A program made the position numbers and the translations under genes. DNA of 53,958 bases from Chitinophagaceae bacterium (GTDB taxonomy: Bacteria > Bacteroidota > Bacteroidia > Chitinophagales > Chitinophagaceae). Location: positions 1 through 53,958 of the forward strand of contig JADLCD010000004.1 of assembly GCA_020847395.1 (NCBI GenBank), in the 5' to 3' direction. A model generated the notes under the pieces. The model saw only the letters and a program-made list of their open reading frames with translations, was not told where the DNA came from and did no database searches. Shown in pieces: positions 17,801 to 25,947 of the stretch; positions within the stretch are counted from its first letter, which is position 1, and every line of letters starts with the position of its first letter.

Positions 17801-20268
17801 GTTGTTAATAAATCGAGAATACCTTTAAATAAAAATGATTTTTTGGCAAGCGCTCCATGCGATGCATTGGTATAATACAAAGCTGTTTCCCTGTTGATTT
17901 GCTTTGGTATTCCGGATTCCCAGGTAACACTTTGGTCGCCTTCTGCAGTAGAATAAAATTGCAGCGTGCCATTTTCAATTTTGTATTCTTTTACTGTTTC
18001 ATCATCCTTACCTGCTATATAAATAATGTTGGTATAGTCAATATTTTCAATCTCCTTTTTTACAAGCTTCGAGTATTCAGAAAAATTTTTCAGAAATTCA
18101 TCCGGTATGCTTTCCATATCAATACCGGAAGCAGCGCGAAAATCATCCCATACTTTTTTACTGCCAAAATCAATATCACCATGAACAGGCAAAAGGTTAA
18201 GCAAACCCTGGAACTTTGAAAACATGTTGATAAGAGTGGCCTTACCATGCATTATGTCAATCAGGTTAAGTTGCTTTATAATGCTGTCTTTTCCACTCAG
18301 TACATGCGGTATCCGGTAAGATCCAAGCCAGGGAGTACCTAATAATAATGTACGAAACCCAGGCTGGGCATTAAGCGTTTTCCATGTTGCACTATAGTTA
18401 ATAATCAAATCACGAATAACGAGGCCGCCCATTGAATGACCTGCAAGCAATATGGTTTGTTTAAACTTAAAAAGCTTTACAATAACAGCATTTAATTGTG
18501 CGCCTGCCTCAGTAAGCGGTTTACGCCAGTCAAAAGGAAATGCCAGCACATCAAAATTATTGGAGAGATATTCCGCCAAATCACAATACGCTGTTTTGAT
18601 AATACCGGTAGCTTGTATTCCATCATTTTGCTTTACCTCAAGATCAAGCAATCCGCCTGTAGCAAACCTCAGGTAATTAATCCATAAGGGTTTTTCATGC
18701 TTGTCTAAAAATGAGCCCATAATACCGGGCAACAAAATCACTATCGGTTTTTTTCCTGTTGGCTCCACAGGTTTAAGCCTGCCACTATCAAGCCCGAATA
18801 TTCCTCTTCCTGCTGCAGCATCAAAGTCTTCATTTCCTATTTCTTTAAATGTAGGAATACGATCTGTTGCAGAAAATAATGCCTGCCGCAATGCATCTCT
18901 TGTGGTTTTGTTTTTAAAATAATTAAAATGATTAGTATCCGTTCCGCTATCCAGGTAATACTGAACAGGATATTTTCTTTTGGCGCCTTTGTACATTGAA
19001 ACCGTATCTACTACCAGGTCGTTCTGCTGCCACTTAAAAAAGAACTTAGTAAGTATAACTTTTAATCCATTTAAAGAAATACTGAATTTCCCATTCCCGG
19101 AAATAACAATCAGTTTGTTATCAAAACCAACAGGATTCATGTTTCCATCATACTCCCTGCAGGTATTCACTATTTTCATCAATATTGATTCCGGCCGTTG
19201 CGCCTCCAATCCCGGCAGTTCACTAAAATCATTTTTACTTTCAATAGTGGCAGCAATTAAACCTTTAATAGCGCCAACAACCGGGATAAAAGGTTTTGAA
19301 AGATTAAGAAGATTAACCAACGTGTTAAGAAATATATCAGTTCTTTCTGACAACAGGGAAGTACCCGCGGCAGTGCAGGCAACTCTTATAAAGCGATCTA
19401 TCTTAATTTTTTTATCCTTAATTTTTTCTGAAACAGATTTGATGGTTGACATATCATCTTTTCTCCCCTCATCATTCAGCAACTTTATGCTCTGATCCAT
19501 AAAACCATCCACATCTTCACTAAAGCGCATCAGTAACTCTCCAACAATGCCACCACGGGAATGTGTAATAACATCAAAAGTTGTATCTGCCGGAAGCAGG
19601 CTTACCAGTTCCTCAACATTTTGTAATGGTCCAACGGTGAGCGTTCTATGTTCAAAAGCAATAATATTATTTTGATAGCGCGCTGTAATCTCCGCCCAAA
19701 CCTCGCTCTCTTTAAGCTCATCAAAAGCGCCACTGGCAGATGATGCTGTTCCATGAATGAAAAGCAGCATTTTTGTGGCATTATTACTACGCTGTGCTTT
19801 ATATGCTGTTAATCCAAAATCATTTGCAACAGTATATAAACCTGCTCTTTTATCAAGCCCTTTATCTTCAATTAAAGTGGCTACTTTTTTTATACTCTGC
19901 TTTACGGCTTTTGCAGTAAGCACTTTAAATACTTTAAGCGCTATATCACCTATCAAGCTCCTCGATATATCATCCGACTGCAACGCCAATGGAAGCTCCG
20001 GTGCATTAGCTAAACTTCGGGATTGTGTTTTTATTTGCGGAAAAAGTTCCTTCAATGTTTCGCTATCACCTATCCAGGTAGTATTATCGCTGAAAGTAAG
20101 TTCCACAAAATCTTCGGCTGCAATCGTAACAATATGTGCATCGGCTGCGCCGCGTGTTGCAGCTATTTCGTATGATTCTTTTACAGAAAAAAAATCGTTT
20201 GTATCCGATACGGTAACGGGTAATGACTTAGTACCATTTAACCGGAGGCTGGTTTTTGAAGCTGCCAT
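14863..20268 (-). CDS. giant CHAT-domain protein with two alpha/beta-hydrolase modules
   Basis: 1801 residues, no signal peptide, apparently cytoplasmic. Residues ~1-165 form an unrecognised domain. Hydrolase I (~165-460) has FIHGTA (His172, oxyanion region), nucleophile elbow HSRGG (Ser237) and a candidate His447. Hydrolase II (~505-830), LCAT/lipase-like, has LLPGIMGS, GHSMGG (Ser612), EGDQSV (Asp778) and ASHGAL (His804), a full triad in order. A central region (~850-1130, PGAIVVGLGQSE) is not identified. The CHAT domain (~1140-1490) has HIAAHGFFD (His1312) and FINCCFLG; the second Cys (1359) aligns with the usual nucleophile. A helical tail fills ~1495-1801. CHAT proteases are caspase relatives used in bacterial immunity and signalling. 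Here no partner, target or known defence gene is adjacent, so function is open. Confidence 0.88.
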   Translation of the reverse strand: MAASKTSLRLNGTKSLPVTVSDTNDFFSVKESYEIAATRGAADAHIVTIAAEDFVELTFSDNTTWIGDSETLKELFPQIKTQSRSLANAPELPLALQSDDISRSLIGDIALKVFKVLTAKAVKQSIKKVATLIEDKGLDKRAGLYTVANDFGLTAYKAQRSNNATKMLLFIHGTASSASGAFDELKESEVWAEITARYQNNIIAFEHRTLTVGPLQNVEELVSLLPADTTFDVITHSRGGIVGELLMRFSEDVDGFMDQSIKLLNDEGRKDDMSTIKSVSEKIKDKKIKIDRFIRVACTAAGTSLLSERTDIFLNTLVNLLNLSKPFIPVVGAIKGLIAATIESKNDFSELPGLEAQRPESILMKIVNTCREYDGNMNPVGFDNKLIVISGNGKFSISLNGLKVILTKFFFKWQQNDLVVDTVSMYKGAKRKYPVQYYLDSGTDTNHFNYFKNKTTRDALRQALFSATDRIPTFKEIGNEDFDAAAGRGIFGLDSGRLKPVEPTGKKPIVILLPGIMGSFLDKHEKPLWINYLRFATGGLLDLEVKQNDGIQATGIIKTAYCDLAEYLSNNFDVLAFPFDWRKPLTEAGAQLNAVIVKLFKFKQTILLAGHSMGGLVIRDLIINYSATWKTLNAQPGFRTLLLGTPWLGSYRIPHVLSGKDSIIKQLNLIDIMHGKATLINMFSKFQGLLNLLPVHGDIDFGSKKVWDDFRAASGIDMESIPDEFLKNFSEYSKLVKKEIENIDYTNIIYIAGKDDETVKEYKIENGTLQFYSTAEGDQSVTWESGIPKQINRETALYYTNASHGALAKKSFLFKGILDLLTTGTTAEHEFSRVPIQVSEKDRSFASKEEYLFDSSESTVESNILGLDSLLGAEETNTPILNVSVSKGDMMFAKYPVMIGHFDYDDIYSAESIANKYLDNSLLFKHRLGLYPGTIGSSEFFHKTNGNKDFFPGAIVVGLGQSETLNANQLTLTVEKAVSDYLITYKKDEVDQQKNNAKNAIGLSSLLIGAGYGGLPIEGACRAILLGIIRANEKVVMLTGMQDLYVSNVEFIELFEDRSISCFNSINTLIIGNSDGMNLGWAEKLIRENPGGRKRLLADVSNEWWQRLSVIANNVADGTKTLSFYSSTNNAREEKNEMGDNIRALENIYEDISTNGQWSFDKAKTLFEILIPNDFKENIRRNAPVMWVLDKYTAAFPWELLQTGTAAEKPLCVSAGMIRQLATSTYRRNNTQLKDNNVLVIGDPNLDGFSKAQQLPGAAREAKEVYELLKGKGAKKSGGSINLEPPLINRNSGEILVGLYKQNYRIIHIAAHGFFDAENPRNSGVLIGKLKDKDQPVFLTPEHIAQLPGIPELVFINCCFLGKVNPYAEELSSNRYQLAANIGTALIESGVKAVIVAGWEVDDEAAVAFSKKFYEEMLRGKNFGESVLSARKYIYDNFKYTNTWGAFQCYGQPQFSLIIGSNEQVEYTYNIPQHAENDLDNLISKSEVPFYKSDDLIEDLKKISNGIEKAKFDGTNLKQLEARAYVELNDYSTAIEIYNELFKAEKANFNVSSLESFQDIRVKQAMLDFMSAGKLSKRITSDKIRIIDDSINNLDRLLSIWVTAERFSLIASANKRKARMIDTLTQKKKVMALSANYYYSAYKILNDSYSFSNWLTMRILLDSTKTKWTESFFEKEVISKNGKRQTVSVVVNRRYIEDELKELQKKVNKNNNQSFWELTQRIDISLCHFLLHPNKKANFTGLHNAFVLVWDKMGSKNKKMRQWDNIELMIHFATQTKNTDIVKGLQKLKVQLLKDKYIIEK

Positions 20269-20504
20269 ATAATCAATTTAATTCGTTAGTTACTGTAACA
20301 ACGGGTTACAGTATTTTCATTACGTTAGTACGGCTGGGTATGCGGCGTATAAAGAAGGTATTTCTTAAGGAGCTTAACGCTATCTTAAAAACATGCAGGA
20401 TGGCAGGCAAATAAAATATTGGCTTAATGGTTATTTTTAAAGCCTTTTAAAAGGTTACGAAAAGATATGATTTTTTTTGTAAAAAGAAATGAGCGGGCGA
20501 TGTC

Positions 20505-20638
20505 GGGTGCATCCCAAATTTTCGCTTCATATTTAGTTTGCGCTCATGCTGCTTAACGCATAGACCCCTCGTGCCTCAGGGTGACAAAGCGGAAAGACGT
20601 TGTTCGGCGTTAGGATAAATGTTCAATAATTATACATA
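20505..20638 (-). repeat. dispersed repeat family A, copy 2 (inverted)
   Basis: The reverse complement matches bases ~165-295 with only scattered differences, including the segment encoded as GGGTGCATCCCAAATTTTCG here. Directly beside it, 20661-20684 repeats the CACGAGGGGTCT core in the opposite direction, so the two cores could fold into a stem with a ~75-base loop. Confidence 0.8.
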
Positions 20639-20699
20639 GTTCAGCATTGCACCGCGGTCTGTCACCCCGATGCACGAGGGGTCTGCCTGGTTCCTGATT

Positions 20700-20727
20700 A
20701 AAAAAGGGGGAATAAGACTATTCCCCC
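20700..20727 (-). terminator. intrinsic terminator of the barrel/DUF4270 transcript
   Basis: GGGGGAATA (20706-20714) and TATTCCCCC (20719-20727) make a perfect 9-bp stem with a 4-base loop. Read on the minus strand it is followed by six T residues, the classic rho-independent form. It ends transcription coming from the gene at 20823-22079. Confidence 0.85.
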
Positions 20728-20822
20728 GCTTATAGACCCTCTATTAATCTATAGATACAAAAACTTTAATCAATTCCTTAGATTGCCTCCGGGGAAACCA
20801 ATCAAAAAGCTATATAATTTCT

Positions 20823-22079
20823 TTAATAATATTTTTGTCCTTTCGTATACCATAAATCTTTAAAGCTAAGCGTAAATGTAATTTTTCCATAACGCTCCTG
20901 TATAAGATTCTGTGATTTCGTTCCCCTTATTCCATACTCAAACCCCAAAAGGTAGCTAAGCGTACTGCGTTTTGAATGAAACCCTATACCTACTGAAGCC
21001 CCCATATCCTTTAACTGTTCATTACGGATACTCAGGTATGAGTTTGTATAAAATAAGCCTGCCTGGTAATAAACCTTTTCAATAGGCACAGGCCATACCT
21101 GCCGGAGATTTGCAATCTCTACCCCTACTGAAGCACGGTTACTATTGCGCAGAGAATATCCTGCTCCGCCATACTTCACAGTAGCCCAATCCTGGTGGCG
21201 ATAATCGGCAAGCATTGTAAATTTTTTATTTTTTGTAAGCGCTAAACCAGCTCCAAATATGGCAGGCATTCTAAAATAATCATTCTTTGTTATTTTATCT
21301 TCTATAGTAATTGTTCCACTTGTAATAATCGTACTGTACTCTGCAGCCAGGTCTGTTTTATTGGCATAGGTAGCGCCGAGAGAGAGATCCCACTTTGAAG
21401 TAACTTTAGTAAAATATTGAGCACCATAACTCATATACAAATTACGGAGAAAAATATTTTTCGTTGTAGTGATGGCTGCTGTTGCTTCTGTGCCCGCTAA
21501 AATTTCTTTCTGATTTAGTGAGCCAAATAAAAATGAGGTACTCACTCCCACAGAGAAATGTTTTCCGAGCCTCACACCATTGTCCCAGTATGCTTTGTTT
21601 ACACCACCTGTGCCTTCATAATCAGCATAAGTAAAAAGGTTAGTCCCCTGTATCGTTTTCTTTCCGGTAAAAGCATAATTGGATGTACTGAATGGCGTAA
21701 GCCCAATACTGCTGCCCCACCATTTGTTTACTTTAATACCTACAGATACACGGTTAACACTAAAATCTCTTGTTTGATTAGAGGTACTGTTTAAATTGTT
21801 TGCATAATAGCTTACAATTTTTCCACGTGCAGATGCTTCTATCATAAAAAACTGGTCCTGCAATGCAGAATAAGAAGCGGGGTTATTATTAATCAGGAAA
21901 AAAGGGCTGCGGTAAGCAATACCAGTATTTGCCGCACCAGATGTACGATTAAAATAACTTTCTTCCAAATCGCCAATACCAAGAATAGAATAGGGTGAAC
22001 TGGTATTTTGTGCATAGGTATTAAATCCTGCACAAAATATCAATAATATAAATAAACCGTATCGTACCTTTTTACACAT
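20823..22079 (-). CDS. putative outer-membrane beta-barrel protein
   Basis: 418 residues with a signal peptide (VRYGLFILLIFCAGFNTYAQ). The mature start SSPYSILGIGDLE and the following NNPASYSAL pattern are typical of Bacteroidota barrel proteins distantly like FadL/PorV. Alternating strands continue to the end (ITFTLSFKDLWY). No specific substrate can be read from it. It lies 29 bases downstream of the DUF4270 lipoprotein gene on the same strand, so the two form an operon, and their transcript ends at the terminator near 20700. Confidence 0.7.
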   Translation of the reverse strand: MCKKVRYGLFILLIFCAGFNTYAQNTSSPYSILGIGDLEESYFNRTSGAANTGIAYRSPFFLINNNPASYSALQDQFFMIEASARGKIVSYYANNLNSTSNQTRDFSVNRVSVGIKVNKWWGSSIGLTPFSTSNYAFTGKKTIQGTNLFTYADYEGTGGVNKAYWDNGVRLGKHFSVGVSTSFLFGSLNQKEILAGTEATAAITTTKNIFLRNLYMSYGAQYFTKVTSKWDLSLGATYANKTDLAAEYSTIITSGTITIEDKITKNDYFRMPAIFGAGLALTKNKKFTMLADYRHQDWATVKYGGAGYSLRNSNRASVGVEIANLRQVWPVPIEKVYYQAGLFYTNSYLSIRNEQLKDMGASVGIGFHSKRSTLSYLLGFEYGIRGTKSQNLIQERYGKITFTLSFKDLWYTKGQKYY

Positions 22080-22108
22080 TATAATATCATCATTTACTAT
22101 CGTTATTA

Positions 22109-23473
22109 CTAATTCTTTTGAACAGATATATAATACAGTTTTAACTTCATAGGTTTTGCACTCTGTGCATCTCCAAAAACAACCCTGCTGAAACGAGTAT
22201 TATATGCCGGAGTTGGTGGCATAAAAAGCAACCCGCTTGTATTGTCGGCTGCGGTAGATAATAATGCCTCTATATATGAAGACACATTATAAGTGTAGTA
22301 AGTATCCTGCCCATATAACCAATCTGTTTTAAGGTCTCCATATTGGGCAGAGGAAGAACTTGTGCTTCCGTTTGCACCAAGTGCAGAACCAATATTATTA
22401 TTTACATTAGTTGTATACCCCGCCAATTGAGATGGTAACATATAGTTATAACTGTAGCTGCCTCCTAAAGGGTACATGGTAATTTCCGCACTCATCAATT
22501 GCAGGTAATCTGTTCGCTGTAAAATAGCCTCCCGCACATTTGGAAAACGTACTTTAAGCAACGCTCCGGTTAGGGGTTGAATATATGCGGCATTATTCAA
22601 TAAAGCAGATCCGATTTCTTTGCTTTCCGGTATTGCCACATTTAAAGGCGTTCCGGAGCGATCATATTTAACCTGGTTAAATTGTTTATTTCTACTGGTA
22701 AGAGAGAATTCGAGATATTTTTCAACGAGGTCGGGATTTGATTCGTGATAATATATACGGATTTTAACAGTATCAGAAAACCCATAAATTGCCGCATTTG
22801 TTGCAGCATTTTCAGGAGAAATTTTCAAACCCGGAAAATAGTGCTCAAAATCTGTTGCAGTGCTTACCTCTACAGCTTTATTCTGAATAAGGTTCCAAAT
22901 TTCCAATCCCTTTGTATTATTCAGTCTTATGTTCACTGTATCTTTACGCGAGGGTACAATCGATAAGTTTACAGCGCCTAAAATACTGTTGGAAACAGAA
23001 AAATTACTGTTATTATAAAATGCTGTCTGATTATCAGGGAAAATAAGCATTTCATTAAGTTGCTGCACCTGTAGCCGCTGACTAACTGTAGTATCGCCAT
23101 AAAAAGTGCTGTCACCTACCAGCCTCATAACCATCGAATCATAAGTGGCGGAAATATGAAAACTGGTAGCCGCCGGCGGATTTTCCATTACAAAGAAAGA
23201 TGATGAACTGATGTGACCAAAAAACGGATCTTTATAGCTGCCGAGCAATAATTTGCCGGTTTGGGATGTAACAACTGAATCTCTGAATACGGTGGAAATA
23301 ACAGGTGAGATTGTATCAATCATTACTATATTAGTATAATTGTTATCTACAAAATTCTCACCAAATTGTATATAAGCCTTTTTACAACCAGTCTGAAAAA
23401 ACAGCATGGCAGTTATATATACTAAAATCAATATCCTCACTGATTGATAGGGGGTCCTTTTGAATAAATGCAT
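22109..23473 (-). CDS. DUF4270 family lipoprotein
   Basis: About 454 residues from MHLFKRTPYQSV; an upstream start at 23497 adds eight residues. The leader ends in a lipobox, FFQTGCKKAY, predicting a lipid-anchored protein. The DUF4270 pattern is visible: GENFVDNNYTNIVMIDTISP, then SVVTSQTGKLLLGSYKDPFFG, and a C-terminal RVVFGDAQSAKPMKLKLYYI. DUF4270 proteins are Bacteroidota-specific and functionally uncharacterised. The partner barrel protein downstream suggests a joint envelope role. Confidence 0.85.
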   Translation of the reverse strand: MHLFKRTPYQSVRILILVYITAMLFFQTGCKKAYIQFGENFVDNNYTNIVMIDTISPVISTVFRDSVVTSQTGKLLLGSYKDPFFGHISSSSFFVMENPPAATSFHISATYDSMVMRLVGDSTFYGDTTVSQRLQVQQLNEMLIFPDNQTAFYNNSNFSVSNSILGAVNLSIVPSRKDTVNIRLNNTKGLEIWNLIQNKAVEVSTATDFEHYFPGLKISPENAATNAAIYGFSDTVKIRIYYHESNPDLVEKYLEFSLTSRNKQFNQVKYDRSGTPLNVAIPESKEIGSALLNNAAYIQPLTGALLKVRFPNVREAILQRTDYLQLMSAEITMYPLGGSYSYNYMLPSQLAGYTTNVNNNIGSALGANGSTSSSSAQYGDLKTDWLYGQDTYYTYNVSSYIEALLSTAADNTSGLLFMPPTPAYNTRFSRVVFGDAQSAKPMKLKLYYISVQKN

Positions 23474-23838
23474 TTTTGCCACGTAGTTACAGTGCAATGT
23501 TATGGGCGTTTAGTGTTACTTATTTGTTAGAGTGGATAAAGAGTAGCCAAACATATACGAGCAACTACATTTTATAGATTAAGCATCAAAAAAAGGCAAA
23601 TAATATAAAAGGTAATGGCAGCCCCTATACCTGCATCTCATCTTCACTTGGTATGTAAAATAACGTTATTCATCTACAAATAAATGCCGCAATTCCATTT
23701 TAACGATTTTTCCGTTTTGCTTTCGGATAGTTTAGCGGCAAATTTTCTTTGGTACAGACAACCGCGTGATGAAAATTGCAAAAATTAAGCGTAAAATCAG
23801 CAGGTTATTTCAACCATCAACACAAAATTAAATACGGA
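23474..23838. other. divergent intergenic region
   Basis: This 365-base A/T-rich spacer lies between divergent envelope genes and should hold both promoters. I see no RNA gene, no strong hairpin and no clear TAnnTTTG box in it. An in-frame ATG at 23776 exists but would place unrelated residues before the lipoprotein signal. Confidence 0.45.
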
Positions 23839-24879
23839 ATGAAAGCAAAAACTTTATTGATCTGGCTAACTGGCTTTAGTACCCTGGCTATTACCTCCTG
23901 CACAAAAAGCTCAGATAACCAAGACAGTACCGAAGGTAACTGGATCTTAAAATCATCTTTTGAGGGTTATGGGCGTAGTGAAGCCGTAGCTTTCTCCATT
24001 GGCAACAAAGGTTATGTGGTAACTGGTTATGATGGCAGCAAAAGATTAAAAGACTTATGGCAATATGATGCGGAATATAATTTCTGGCAGCAAAAAGCAG
24101 AATTTCCGGGAATAGCGCGTCACGCTGCTACAGGATTTGCAATAGATACCAAAGGATATATTGGAACAGGATCTGACGGCTATAATAAACTGAAAGATTT
24201 TTGGGAATATAATTCTCAATCTGATACCTGGAGCCAGAAAGCCGATTTTGGTGGGACTGGCCGTTACAGCGCAGTAGGCTTCAGCATTAATGGCAAAGGT
24301 TACATTACCACGGGTTATGATGGTAATTATTTAAAAGATCTGTGGGAATTTGATCCTGCCGCAGGCGCATCAGGCACCTGGACACAACGTGTAAGTATGA
24401 GTGGTGAAAAAAGAAGTGGTGCTGTTGCATTTGTTTATAATAATAAAGCCTATGTGGTAACTGGTGTTTACAGCGGAGGTACTGTAAATGACCTTAACGT
24501 ATTTGATCCTACACAACCAGAAGGACAAGCCTGGACACAATTAAGAAAAATAAGCAATGTAAGCGATGAAAGCTATGACGATGATTATGCTATTGTGAGA
24601 AATAAAGCTGTAGCTTTTGTAATGAACGATAAAGCTTATATTACTACCGGGCAAAACGGCAGCGTTTATAAAGATACCTGGGAATATGATTTTGCTACTG
24701 ATACCTGGAAAACTAAAACTGCCTTTGAAGGTGCAGCAAGACTTGGAGCTAATGCATTTTCTCTTAACAACAGAGGATTTGTTTTATTAGGCACAACAAG
24801 CAGCAGCAGTACAACCGCACTTGAAGATATTCGTGAATTTTTCCCAAGCCAGGAATATAATGAAGCTGAAGACCAGTAA
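23839..24879 (+). CDS. Kelch-repeat lipoprotein
   Basis: About 346 residues from MKAKTLLIWLTGFSTLAITSC, a signal peptide with lipobox TSC. The body is a series of ~50-residue repeats of the form GR..A.GF.I..KGY..TG.DG..LKD.WEYD....W..KA.F, which is the Kelch beta-propeller signature (six blades can be counted roughly). It is likely tethered to the outer membrane. Its 3' end overlaps the DUF4907 gene by 20 bases, so the two are co-translated; both are typical of Bacteroidota and the partner function is unknown. Confidence 0.85.
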   Translation: MKAKTLLIWLTGFSTLAITSCTKSSDNQDSTEGNWILKSSFEGYGRSEAVAFSIGNKGYVVTGYDGSKRLKDLWQYDAEYNFWQQKAEFPGIARHAATGFAIDTKGYIGTGSDGYNKLKDFWEYNSQSDTWSQKADFGGTGRYSAVGFSINGKGYITTGYDGNYLKDLWEFDPAAGASGTWTQRVSMSGEKRSGAVAFVYNNKAYVVTGVYSGGTVNDLNVFDPTQPEGQAWTQLRKISNVSDESYDDDYAIVRNKAVAFVMNDKAYITTGQNGSVYKDTWEYDFATDTWKTKTAFEGAARLGANAFSLNNRGFVLLGTTSSSSTTALEDIREFFPSQEYNEAEDQ

Positions 24880-25219
24880 GAAAAAAATATTGATTATTTC
24901 ATTGTTGGCGATAGCAGCAATAGCCGGAGGTTTATACACCAGGCACTATTATCGCCAGCATGAAATGGTTAAAGTTGAAATAAAGCCTTTCAAAACAGGT
25001 AAGGGCTGGGGGTATAATGTAATGGTAGACAAAAAAATTTATATTCACCAGGAAACTATACCTGCATTTGCAGGAAATCAATCATTTACTTCTGAAGATG
25101 ATGCAGTAAAAGCGGGCAATCTTGTTGTAAAAAAGATGATTGCCGGAAATATGCTTCCTTCTCTTACAGCAGAAGAAGTTGTGGGGCTTGGCATTCACCC
25201 CATACCATCTGCTCAATAA
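24860..25219 (+). CDS. DUF4907 small membrane-anchored protein
   Basis: About 119 residues starting MKLKTSKKKILIISLLAIAA, an N-terminal signal anchor, followed by the DUF4907 core KTGKGWGYNVMVDKKIYIHQ and the repeat-like ending LTAEEVVGLGIHP. The start lies inside the end of the Kelch gene in another frame, indicating translational coupling. Function unknown; it probably works with the Kelch lipoprotein at the cell envelope. Confidence 0.8.
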   Translation: MKLKTSKKKILIISLLAIAAIAGGLYTRHYYRQHEMVKVEIKPFKTGKGWGYNVMVDKKIYIHQETIPAFAGNQSFTSEDDAVKAGNLVVKKMIAGNMLPSLTAEEVVGLGIHPIPSAQ

Positions 25220-25224
25220 TCACA

Positions 25225-25602
25225 TTAAGAATACTGTTCTACAATATTGAAGAAATCGTTCCGGTAGCTATTACCAATAGGAACGATTTTTTTTCCTATA
25301 CTAATTTCATTCCTCGAAATAGTTTCTATGTGCTGCAGGGAAATTACAAATGATCTGTGAACTCTTACAAAATCACTTTCGGGTAACCGGCTGCTGAAAT
25401 TTTTGAGATTCTGCAGTGTAAGTACAGGCTGCATACGCCCGTTTACATAAATCTGCGTATAATCTTTCATGCCTTCACAAAACATAATATCATCAAGCTT
25501 TATTTTGATGATTTTATACTCAGATTTTACAAATACAAAGTCGTGCTTTGTTTGCGCTAAAGTTTGTTTTGGGCTACTTATAACCAGGGATTCATCTTGC
25601 AT
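25225..25602 (-). CDS. stand-alone LytTR DNA-binding regulator
   Basis: 125 residues. Only a LytTR domain is present, with FVKSEYKIIKIKLDDIMFCEG, DYTQIYV, FVRVHRSFVISLQHIE and IPIG-type NSYRNDFF ending. The first ~20 residues carry no receiver domain. LytTR proteins bind direct repeats upstream of target genes. It is convergent with DUF4907 (5-base gap) and divergent from the TPR histidine kinase gene, which may be its target. It looks like a shortened paralogue of the full regulator at 31356-32069. Confidence 0.88.
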   Translation of the reverse strand: MQDESLVISSPKQTLAQTKHDFVFVKSEYKIIKIKLDDIMFCEGMKDYTQIYVNGRMQPVLTLQNLKNFSSRLPESDFVRVHRSFVISLQHIETISRNEISIGKKIVPIGNSYRNDFFNIVEQYS

Positions 25603-25947
25603 AGCAGTTTACTTTTATTTAATTTTATTGGATTAAAAATATTTGAATGCCGCAAATTTCCATACGAACAGGCAATTTACCATGCTAAAATCGGTAAAAC
25701 CTTGAAAAGAATAGGTAAACGGGAATAAAAATTAAATTTTTAACATAAAATGAGCTGAGTAAACGAATTGGATTAGTAAAAATTTATATGTATTTGTATC
25801 GTGAATTGGGTGTTGCGCCTGGTTTATTGTGTTTCTGCATCACCAACAAACTATGAAAAGGCATAAACATATCTATTACTTACAGAGGTTGAGAAAAACC
25901 CGGCTTATTGTATTTCATTTATTAATTAATGAAAGGTACATTAGTAA
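25603..25947. other. divergent regulatory region with repeat B copy
   Basis: This 345-base A/T-rich spacer lies between the LytTR gene and the histidine kinase gene. It contains a repeat-B element (25808-25848) and presumably both promoters. No RNA gene or small frame is convincing. Confidence 0.5.
25808..25848 (+). repeat. short dispersed repeat B, copy 1
   Basis: The core GGTGTTGCGCCTGGTTTATT, followed by GTGTT, recurs with changes at 30148-30180 and 49935-49981. CACCAAC near its end can pair with the GTTG/GGTG at its start in the better copies, suggesting a palindromic intergenic element. Confidence 0.6.

Larger units (their letters stand above)
20269..20822. other. intergenic region upstream of the CHAT gene, repeat-rich
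   Basis: No gene is seen in 554 bases. It must hold the CHAT gene promoter, because a minus-strand terminator (20700-20727) cuts it off from the genes upstream. It also carries an inverted copy of dispersed repeat A and a 24-bp imperfect inverted repeat (20562-20585 with 20661-20684). Confidence 0.7.

Noticed and set aside
14863-20268. CHAT gene as a gasdermin or Craspase system
   Set aside because: No gasdermin-like small protein, no Cas gene and no CRISPR array are present in the window.
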